Assembly: GCF_000383915.1 (NCBI RefSeq)
Contig: NZ_KB912942.1
Span: 6,954,413-7,018,412 of the forward strand
Direction of reading: 5' to 3'
DNA length: 64,000 bases
DNA from: Amycolatopsis benzoatilytica AK 16/65
GTDB taxonomy: Bacteria; Actinomycetota; Actinomycetes; Mycobacteriales; Pseudonocardiaceae
Every line of letters starts with the position of its first letter. The stretch's first letter is position 1. The position numbers and the translations under genes are program-made. This document shows positions 57,521 to 64,000 of the stretch, piece after piece. Under the pieces are notes generated by a model. It did not search any database. It had not been told where the DNA came from and saw only the letters and a program-made list of their open reading frames with translations.

Positions 57521-58314
57521 ACGAAGTCGTCAACGATGACGTCGTCACCGCGTGGGACACCGTCTCGGGCGCGTATCAGGAACGCTACCAAATCCCGACG
57601 AATACTATCCATCTCGGACCGATGGTTCCCGGCCCGGCTGAACTCGGGCTCGACCTTGCTGTCGCAGGCCGGAAGGTGCTTGACTTCGGCTGCGGCGGAG
57701 GTCAGAACGCCGTCGCCTGCGCCTTGGCAGGTGCCACGTCTGTTGTGGGGGCTGATCCTAGCGAGGGCCAACTCGATCTTGCACGTGCTCTCGCTGACGA
57801 AGCCGGCACCGCAGTCGAGTTCCACAACCTCCGAGACGGCGGGCTCGACGGTCTCCCCGATGACTTCGATGTCGTGCTTTCGGTTTACGCAATGCAGTTT
57901 GTGGCCGACCTTCCGAAGGCATTTCGCGACTTGGCGTCGCACATGAATAGCGGCGGCACCTTGGTACTCAGCGTCGACCACCCGATGCGACTATCCGGCG
58001 AATGGACTGGAGACGAGTTCGTCGTTGACAACTACTTCACCCGCGGCTGGCAAGCCTGGCCATATGATTTCCCTGAAGCAGAGCTGCAAGTCACAATGCG
58101 TCGCTTCCGACGCACCACCGAGGAATGGATCAATACCCTCCTCGGTGCGTCCTTCGTGCTGCGCGGCCTATACGAGCCACTTCCCCCGGCTGTTCCCGAC
58201 TCATTCGGGCGCAAGTCGAAATACGGCGTGGACGATCCACGCAACGTTTTCAACCAAGCCAGACTCGAAAAAGTGCCCGGTTCCTTGATTCTCGTCGCGG
58301 AGCGGGCTTCATGA
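57517..58314 (+). CDS. Class I SAM-dependent methyltransferase
   Basis: A 265-residue enzyme with SAM motif I KVLDFGCGGGQNAVACALAG, the acidic strand-2 end in VVGADPSEGQLDLARALADE, motif II DFDVVLSVYAMQFVADLPKA and the later VLSVDHPMRLSG. The N-terminus (VVTAWDTVSGAYQERYQIP) is typical of natural-product O/N/C-methyltransferases of the UbiE/BioC style. It overlaps both neighbours by ATGA, so it is co-translated with the nucleotidyltransferase-like and carbamoyltransferase genes. It probably methylates the small molecule made by this operon; the acceptor is unknown. Confidence 0.85.
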   Translation: MNEVVNDDVVTAWDTVSGAYQERYQIPTNTIHLGPMVPGPAELGLDLAVAGRKVLDFGCGGGQNAVACALAGATSVVGADPSEGQLDLARALADEAGTAVEFHNLRDGGLDGLPDDFDVVLSVYAMQFVADLPKAFRDLASHMNSGGTLVLSVDHPMRLSGEWTGDEFVVDNYFTRGWQAWPYDFPEAELQVTMRRFRRTTEEWINTLLGASFVLRGLYEPLPPAVPDSFGRKSKYGVDDPRNVFNQARLEKVPGSLILVAERAS

Positions 58315-60014
58315 GCGAAGCAATACTTGGCGTGCACTTCTCAGCTGGCCCCGACGGCAAGTACACGGCCGATGGGAACGTAGCCGTCGTCGTGGACGGA
58401 AGTCCGGTGTTCGCAGTCGGCCAGGAGCGTGTCACACGGCGGAAGTATGACGGTGGGTTTATTGAGTCAGCTCGCTACGCCCTCGACGCCGTTGGCATCT
58501 CAATCTCCGAGGTCAAGGCTGTCGCGATCTCGACATTCGGTCGGCCCGACATGATCGGCGACCCCGAGCAGGCCGAGGTCGAACGCCAGGTAAGGGATGC
58601 GCTTGGTTCTGGCCCGACCTATCAGGTAATTCCCTCGCACCACGTAGCACACGCCATGTCCGCCGCGGCGCAGTGTCCGTATGAACGAGCTCTGATTGCG
58701 GTCATAGACAACGAGGGTTCGGTGCTAGGACCGAGGGTATTCGGCGACCTGTGGCGGCACAGCCTGGAACGAACCTCTTATTATCTGCTCAACGGCGAGA
58801 AACTCACTCTCGTGGCTCGCGACCACAGCGGGCCTGGTGAAGTCGGTTACGGCAAGGCATACAGCAAGGTCACGCGGTATGTCGGTTTCCGCAGCTACCA
58901 AGAGTCTGGAAAGACGATGGCGTTGGCTGCCTTTGGTGACCCCAGCCGATTCGGTGCACTTCGCCTGTTCGAGCATGGCAGCGATGGACAATCACGCACC
59001 TCGCTGCGTAACAGTGCCGACGGACTCCAGGACCTTGCTCAGTTCTTCTATGATGCGGGCTATCCCCTCCCACCGGCACGTCGTCCCGGAGAACGACTCG
59101 ACCCCGCGCACATCGATCTGGCCGCGTGGTGTCAGGCAGAGTTAGAAGAGTCCGTGGGAAGACGGATTCAGGCGCTCACTCAGGAGCACCGCGTAGGCGC
59201 TGTCTGCGGCGCAGGTGGGGTGTTTCTCAATTCCGTTATGAATCGGAAACTTCAAGACCGCCTCAACACTGGCGATGTGTTCGTCCCACCTTCACCCGGC
59301 GACCAAGGGCTTGCGCTCGGCGCGGCAGCGTGGTGGCTGTGGCAATCGAGCGGCACACTCCCGCGTTGGACTCCACAATGCTACCTGGGCGGGCAGTTCG
59401 ACGATGATGCGATAGAGGCCGAACTCGCCCGACACCCTGATCTGAACTGGGAGAAGCCTGCTGATCATGTAGCGGAGGCCGTTCGCGACGTGGCCGCAGG
59501 CCGCATTGTGGGCTGGTTTCAGGGGCGCTCCGAGTACGGTCCGCGCGCGCTCGGCAACCGGAGCATTCTCGCGAACCCGGCCGATCCGTGGGCGCGAGAA
59601 GTACTCAACAATCTCGTCAAGCATCGTGAATGGTTCCGACCGTACGCCCCTGTCGCCGTAGAAGACAGCGCGGGCGAAACGTTCGACCTTTGGTCGCCAG
59701 TGCCATTCATGATGCACACCGCGCCAACTCGCCCCGAGGCAGTATCCGCGCTCCCTGGTGGCGTTCACGTCGACAAGTCCGCACGCCTCCAGACAGTAAG
59801 TGCCGACCAGAACACAATTTTCCATCGCCTTGTTGCCAAATTCTCTGATGTGGCGGGTTCTCCGGCAATCTTGAACACCAGCCTCAATGTGGACGGAATG
59901 CCCATCGTCGAATCGCCCGCAGACGGTATCGAATGCTTCCGGCGTTCTCCTGGGATGGACGCCCTCTTCCTCGGTTCGATTAAGGTGACTCGACCGGGGG
60001 CGAGACTGCCGTGA
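58311..60014 (+). CDS. NodU/CmcH-family O-carbamoyltransferase
   Basis: A 567-residue carbamoyltransferase. The N-terminal Kae1-like domain starts with AILGVHFSAGPDGKYTADGN and carries SHHVAHAMSAAAQCP, whose His residues bind the metal. VIDNEGSV and GYGKAYSKVTRYVGF follow. The C-terminal YrdC-like domain contains GWFQGRSEYGPRALGNRSIL and SPAILNTSLNVDGMPIVESP. The family first makes carbamoyl-AMP from carbamoyl phosphate and ATP, then transfers the carbamoyl group to a hydroxyl, as in nodulation factors, cephamycin, tobramycin and novobiocin. A TTA codon is at 59142-59144. The ATGA overlap links it to the methyltransferase. Confidence 0.9.
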   Translation: MSEAILGVHFSAGPDGKYTADGNVAVVVDGSPVFAVGQERVTRRKYDGGFIESARYALDAVGISISEVKAVAISTFGRPDMIGDPEQAEVERQVRDALGSGPTYQVIPSHHVAHAMSAAAQCPYERALIAVIDNEGSVLGPRVFGDLWRHSLERTSYYLLNGEKLTLVARDHSGPGEVGYGKAYSKVTRYVGFRSYQESGKTMALAAFGDPSRFGALRLFEHGSDGQSRTSLRNSADGLQDLAQFFYDAGYPLPPARRPGERLDPAHIDLAAWCQAELEESVGRRIQALTQEHRVGAVCGAGGVFLNSVMNRKLQDRLNTGDVFVPPSPGDQGLALGAAAWWLWQSSGTLPRWTPQCYLGGQFDDDAIEAELARHPDLNWEKPADHVAEAVRDVAAGRIVGWFQGRSEYGPRALGNRSILANPADPWAREVLNNLVKHREWFRPYAPVAVEDSAGETFDLWSPVPFMMHTAPTRPEAVSALPGGVHVDKSARLQTVSADQNTIFHRLVAKFSDVAGSPAILNTSLNVDGMPIVESPADGIECFRRSPGMDALFLGSIKVTRPGARLP

Positions 60015-60102
60015 TTCCTCGCCAAGAGCGTTCTTCGCCTGGACCAGGGCCGTCTGCGTCTGACCGGAAGGCTATCCCGACATTCAACAGGGCGTGTTGC
60101 CG

Positions 60103-61122
60103 ATGCGACTGATCCGCTTCGGCAACAGCGGGCTGGTCGTCAGCGAGGTCGGCCTGGGCACCCGGACGTTCGGAGAATCCATAGACCAGACGGCTTGCAA
60201 GCAGGTGTTGGACCGCTACGAGGACGTCGGCGGGAACCTCATTGACACGGCCGTGACATACGCGGATGGACGCAGCGAAGAGATCTTGGGACAACTGCTG
60301 ACCGGAAGCCGACGTGACCGGTTTGTCCTTTCGACGAAGTTCGGAGTACGCCGCAGTAATGAAGACCCGAACTCAGCGGGTGCGTCACGCCGGAACCTAC
60401 GCCGGTCCCTCGACGAGAGCCTACGGCGTCTGCGGACCGATTACGTCGACATTCTGTGGCTACATGCCTGGTATCCAGGTCTTCCCGCCGACGAGTTCTT
60501 GCGCAGTGCGCGCGACGAGGTTGCCCGAGGTCGAGTGCTTAACATTGGTGTGAGCAACGCTCCCGCCTGGTGGATCTCTCGTCTGCATACCCGCGCAGAG
60601 GAGAGAGGATGGGAACCGCTGGCAGGGATACAGGTCGAGTACTCACTCGGCCGCCGCGAGGCCGAGCGCGAACTCCTTCCAATGGCGACCGGGCTGAATC
60701 TCGGCGTTTTGGCGTGGTCGCCGCTCGGCCGAGGTTGCCTGATGCGGGAGCCTGAGTACGGGTCCGCAACGGCATTATCAGCGGCCGAGGACACCGCCTG
60801 GCAGCGCCTTCGAAAGACGGTGGTGGACGTTGCGGCGAGCGCCGGAACGTCACCAGCCGCAGTCGCGACGGGTTGGGTTATCAACAAGGGCGCGATCCCC
60901 CTGATTGGTGCGCGCACAGCGGCACACATCGACGGGATTGCTGTCGCAACGACAAGCCGGCTAGCGGATGAGCACCAGCAAGAGCTCGATCGAGCCGCAT
61001 ACAGCGAACCGCCGTCGCTTGACCGATTCCTCCGCGAGGCCCGCGGCCGGATTGATCCTTGTGCTGCTAGTTCCGCGAGCCGCACAGATGTAGAGGAGAA
61101 CGGTAGAACTAATGACGAATAA
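60103..61122 (+). CDS. Aldo/keto reductase
   Basis: About 339 residues from the ATG at 60103, chosen because MRLIRFGNSGLVVSEVGLGT aligns with the usual family N-terminus; a GTG nine bases earlier is possible. The catalytic tetrad region is visible (D in GNLIDTAVTYADGRSEEILG with Tyr, Lys in RFVLSTKFG, and His in DILWLHAW). Later GVSNAPAWWI, QVEYSLGRREAERELLPMA and AWSPLGRGCL bind NADPH and substrate. A TTA codon is at 60775-60777. The end overlaps the next gene by 11 bases. In this operon it likely reduces a sugar- or cyclitol-like carbonyl. Confidence 0.88.
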   Translation: MRLIRFGNSGLVVSEVGLGTRTFGESIDQTACKQVLDRYEDVGGNLIDTAVTYADGRSEEILGQLLTGSRRDRFVLSTKFGVRRSNEDPNSAGASRRNLRRSLDESLRRLRTDYVDILWLHAWYPGLPADEFLRSARDEVARGRVLNIGVSNAPAWWISRLHTRAEERGWEPLAGIQVEYSLGRREAERELLPMATGLNLGVLAWSPLGRGCLMREPEYGSATALSAAEDTAWQRLRKTVVDVAASAGTSPAAVATGWVINKGAIPLIGARTAAHIDGIAVATTSRLADEHQQELDRAAYSEPPSLDRFLREARGRIDPCAASSASRTDVEENGRTNDE

Positions 61123-62215
61123 TCATGGCGGAGGCGGAAAGCCGCCTGTCCGCGTCGGCGTCATTGGGCTTGGATGGTTTGGGCGCGTGCACGTCGATGC
61201 ATGGGCATCGGTGCGCGGCGCGGACCTCGTTGGAGTCTGCGATCGGGACCCGAGCGCCTTCGCGCCCGACAGCGCGGCAGCGCAAGCAGAATTCCACGCG
61301 GACGCTGGCGCTGACGGCACGCCGAGCATTCCGGCGGACGTGCAGCGCCACGGGTCTGTAGACGACTTGCTAGCAAGCGGCATCGATCTTCTGGACGTCG
61401 TGGTCACCGAGGACGAGCATGCGAATTGCGCGCGTGCAGCGCTTGAGTCGGGCGTTGACGTTGTTGTAGAGAAGCCTCTAGCACTGACGCTCAACGAAGC
61501 GGCCGAGCTCGTGGCGCTCGCCGAGCGACAGGGCAGGAGGATCTATGTCGGCCAGGTGCTGCGCTTCGATCCTCGGCATATCGCGCTCGCAGAGGCTGTG
61601 CACGGCAAGACCCTGCGTCACCTCTCGCTGAGCAGGCATTTCCAAACCTCGGCACACGATGTCTACGGTCGGGCGCACCCCGTGCTCAACGCGGCGGTTC
61701 ACGACATCGATTTGGCCATCTGGCTGGCTGGCCGTGCGCCGGACCGCGTGAGCGCCTTCGCCTCCCATTTCCTTGATCGCCCAAATCCAGATTGCTTGGA
61801 CTTGGTACTCGAATGGAACGACGGCCTGCGGGCGGTCGTTCAGAACTCGTGGCACCTCGCCCCGACCTGCCCGTACGGGTTCGTCTTCGACTGCACGGTT
61901 CACGCTGTCGAGGGTACGTACATGGTCCGCAACGAGCCTGTGGTCCAGGAATGGTCCGCAACTACGGTCACTGCACCCGAACTGTTCTTCTGGCCCCGCT
62001 ATGCCGGAGCGAGGCGCGGCGCCCTCGTCGCCGAGCTGCAATATGTCGCGGATTGCGTTACTCGGGGCGTACCTTCCGACCGAGTGCCGCTCCGCGATGC
62101 TTTGCAGGTCATGAGCACGTGTCAAGCCGCTATGGATGCGTTGAAGACTGGGCGGCCCCAGTCTCCGATACCCCTCGAACAGCTCATGCCAAATCGCGGG
62201 GCGATACATGCCTGA
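61112..62215 (+). CDS. Gfo/Idh/MocA-family NAD(P)-dependent oxidoreductase
   Basis: A 367-residue protein with an N-terminal Rossmann fold (RVGVIGLGWFGRVHVDAW). Typical motifs follow: DVVVTEDEHANCARAALESG, the Lys of VVVEKPLALTLNEAAEL, and in the C-terminal domain HDIDLAIWLAG, the HD(I/L) motif that supplies the catalytic His. The family oxidises or reduces hydroxyl groups of sugars and inositols. The ATG at 61112 lies inside the end of the reductase gene, and the stop overlaps the oxidase start by eight bases, so translation is tightly linked. A sugar or cyclitol substrate is inferred from family and context. Confidence 0.88.
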   Translation: MTNNHGGGGKPPVRVGVIGLGWFGRVHVDAWASVRGADLVGVCDRDPSAFAPDSAAAQAEFHADAGADGTPSIPADVQRHGSVDDLLASGIDLLDVVVTEDEHANCARAALESGVDVVVEKPLALTLNEAAELVALAERQGRRIYVGQVLRFDPRHIALAEAVHGKTLRHLSLSRHFQTSAHDVYGRAHPVLNAAVHDIDLAIWLAGRAPDRVSAFASHFLDRPNPDCLDLVLEWNDGLRAVVQNSWHLAPTCPYGFVFDCTVHAVEGTYMVRNEPVVQEWSATTVTAPELFFWPRYAGARRGALVAELQYVADCVTRGVPSDRVPLRDALQVMSTCQAAMDALKTGRPQSPIPLEQLMPNRGAIHA

Positions 62216-64000
62216 AGAGGGTGGCCGCGTCTCGGACTACCATTCGCGATGCCAGGACATGCGCGACGATGCGATCGAGATCGTCGGCAAGGAGCATGTG
62301 CGCGCCGACAACACGACCAACGTCTTGCACTCCTACGACGCATCCCTCGAATACGGACAGCCTGATCTGGTTGTCGCACCTCACAACACCGACGAGTTGC
62401 GAGCAGTCATCGCTGCTGCGCACCGTCACCAAGTACCGTTCGTCATCCGCGGCGCCGGGACCGGGTACAGCGGTGGCGCCCTGCCCGCCCGCGGAGGCAT
62501 CGTGATCCTCACCGCCGGCCTCGACCGAATCCTGGAAACCGACTTCGACGGTGGCTTTATCCGGTGCGAGCCCGGCGTCGTGCTCGCAACTGTGCACCGG
62601 CTCGCCGCAGACGCAGGCTGGCTGTATCTCCCGGACCCTTCTTCCCATGAAGTGTGCACCATCGGTGGAAACGTGGCGGAAAATGCGGGTGGTCCGCATG
62701 CCCTTGGTGGTGGACCAACTTCGAACTATGTCAGCGCCATCGACTTGGTCCGACCGGACGGAAGCATCCTCACCCTGGATGAACAGCAGCCCTGGGACGG
62801 CGACCTCGATCTACGGTCTGTCGTGGTGGGCTCCGAAGGCACTCTGGGAGCCGTCTCCTCGGTAACCTTGCGGCTCGTACGTCAACCGGAAACCGCACAG
62901 GTGGTGCTGGGCACCTTTATGCACCAGGAGGACGCACTCGGTGCTGTGACCGATGTCTTCGACATCGGGCTCCTACCATCAGCAATGGACATGCTGACGG
63001 GTGCCTTCATACCTTCCCAACCCGACTTCACCGACCCGTCGCTTCTGTTCGTCGGTCTTCAGGGCCGTCAGGAAGAGGTAGCGGCCCAGGCACGTCAGTT
63101 GGAGCGATGCGTCAGTACGCACCGGGGAACCTATGAGCTACTTGACGTTCCGCAGTTCCTGCAACGCCGCGCCGAACTGGTACGGACGAAGGTACGGCGG
63201 ATGGTCGCGGCCAGTGGGTGCCCGCGGTACTACCTCTTCGATGCTGTGGCCCCGCGAAGCAGCCTGGCTCCTCTGATGTCGTGCATCCGGCAGGCAGCTG
63301 AGGACTTCGGGCTTCCGGTGCTCAACACGTTTCACGCTGGAGACGGCAATGTGCATCCGACTCCGTTCTACGATCCTGCACGTCCAGGTCATCAGGATCA
63401 GCTACGCGCCTTCTCGAGCCAGATTCTGACGGAGTGCAGCAAGATGGGCGGCGCGCTCTCCGGCGAGCACGGGGTTGGGCTGGAGAAGCAAACCCTCATG
63501 CCCCAGTTTTTCGCACCAGCAGTACTGACCATCATGCGAAGGGTCAAGGATGCGTTCGATCCCGAAGATCTGAGCAACCCTGGAAAGATCTTCCCTGACA
63601 CGTCCACACCGCAAGAGGAATCGTCGTCTCGAAACGCGCGGTATGTCCCGCTGTCTCCACCCCCCGTCCCGCCTCGGCTGAACCGAGTAGATGCGCTGAT
63701 CGACATCGACGACCCCCGGACCACTTTCGCCGACGTCAACAGCGTTCTCGCCGACAGCCCGTACGAATTGCCCTACGAGCCGCTTGGCGGCGTACCCAGC
63801 CAGCCAATCCTCGACGCGATAGACGCGGGTGTGCCCTGCTTGAGAGAGGCTGGCCCTGCCCGCGCGAGGGACCTCATCCTTGGTGCCGATCTTCAGCGTG
63901 ATGACGACGAAATGACGGTCGTTGTCGGTGGCACCGTCGCCAAGGACGTTGCGGGATACGAACTCCGGAAACTCGTCTACGGCGGTCGAGGACGTTTGGG
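62208..64000 (+). CDS. GlcD-GlcE-type fused FAD-linked oxidase, cut by window end
   Basis: The frame is open from the ATG at 62208 to the window end (597 codons). The first 460 residues are a complete GlcD-like FAD oxidase. They contain PDLVVAPHNTDELRAVIAAA, the FAD-binding FVIRGAGTGYSGGALPARGG, DPSSHEVCTIGGNVAENAGG, VVGSEGTLGAVSS, and the C-terminal FHAGDGNVHPTPFYDP, LSGEHGVGLEKQ and FDPEDLSNPGKIFP. After a linker, a second FAD-type domain begins (YELPYEPLGGVP, ARDLILGADLQ, GGTVAKDVAGYELRKLVYGG) that matches GlcE, the partner subunit of glycolate oxidase. Usually these are separate genes. It probably oxidises a 2-hydroxy acid-like intermediate of the operon product. Confidence 0.85.
   Translation, partial: MPEEGGRVSDYHSRCQDMRDDAIEIVGKEHVRADNTTNVLHSYDASLEYGQPDLVVAPHNTDELRAVIAAAHRHQVPFVIRGAGTGYSGGALPARGGIVILTAGLDRILETDFDGGFIRCEPGVVLATVHRLAADAGWLYLPDPSSHEVCTIGGNVAENAGGPHALGGGPTSNYVSAIDLVRPDGSILTLDEQQPWDGDLDLRSVVVGSEGTLGAVSSVTLRLVRQPETAQVVLGTFMHQEDALGAVTDVFDIGLLPSAMDMLTGAFIPSQPDFTDPSLLFVGLQGRQEEVAAQARQLERCVSTHRGTYELLDVPQFLQRRAELVRTKVRRMVAASGCPRYYLFDAVAPRSSLAPLMSCIRQAAEDFGLPVLNTFHAGDGNVHPTPFYDPARPGHQDQLRAFSSQILTECSKMGGALSGEHGVGLEKQTLMPQFFAPAVLTIMRRVKDAFDPEDLSNPGKIFPDTSTPQEESSSRNARYVPLSPPPVPPRLNRVDALIDIDDPRTTFADVNSVLADSPYELPYEPLGGVPSQPILDAIDAGVPCLREAGPARARDLILGADLQRDDDEMTVVVGGTVAKDVAGYELRKLVYGGRGRL

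Overview
The window is high-GC actinomycete DNA with frequent GTG/TTG starts and many four-base ATGA/GTGA gene overlaps. Gene content (DUF6247, DUF1883, AraC-VOC-UvrA-like set) suggests a Pseudonocardiales genome such as Amycolatopsis; the genus is inference. No rRNA, tRNA, CRISPR array or transposase was recognised.

Layout. (1) 1-14.2 kb looks like ordinary chromosome: the end of a proline-rich protein, PdxH, a palindromic intergenic repeat, a squalene-cyclase-like repeat protein, an AraC regulator, a VOC protein, a UvrA-like ABC ATPase, an amidase, a frameshifted AraC-type regulator, two secreted serine enzymes (beta-lactamase-fold hydrolase and subtilisin), and a membrane-anchored protein divergent from an ECF sigma factor. 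(2) 14.3-56.4 kb is a large defence island. Small genes lie at its left edge: a recombinase-type HTH protein, DUF1883, a repeat protein and DUF6247. Then comes one long minus-strand gene series (33.7 to 17.4 kb). It encodes a coiled-coil protein, a Cas4-like Fe-S nuclease, a protein with a beta-rich C-terminus, a UPF1/Dna2-type SF1 helicase, SbcD (Mre11), SbcC (Rad50), and then a Wadjet-like SMC complex (kleisin-like JetA, two small winged-helix-type subunits, SMC ATPase JetC, Toprim nuclease JetD). Next are a repeat-like protein, a phosphotransferase, a methyltransferase, a NUDIX hydrolase, an Mrr-like endonuclease and a single-polypeptide Type ISP restriction-modification enzyme. After those come a large internally duplicated unknown protein, a frameshifted GNAT, unknown genes, a membrane NERD protein, and a complete pPIWI-RE three-gene island (nuclease, Fe-S helicase, PIWI-like protein). 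(3) 56.6-64.0 kb is one forward operon of small-molecule enzymes, visibly lower in GC: a nucleotidyltransferase-fold protein with a lost metal motif, a methyltransferase, a NodU/CmcH-type carbamoyltransferase, an aldo-keto reductase, a Gfo/Idh/MocA oxidoreductase and a GlcD-GlcE fusion oxidase cut by the window end. Three of its genes carry a rare TTA codon.

The most unusual feature is the coupling of a split Dna2-like nuclease/helicase with Mre11-Rad50 (a eukaryote-style end-resection set) upstream of a Wadjet plasmid-cleaving complex, apparently under one leaderless promoter at about 33.7 kb. I infer that the two modules cut foreign circular DNA and then process the ends; nothing in the sequence proves this.
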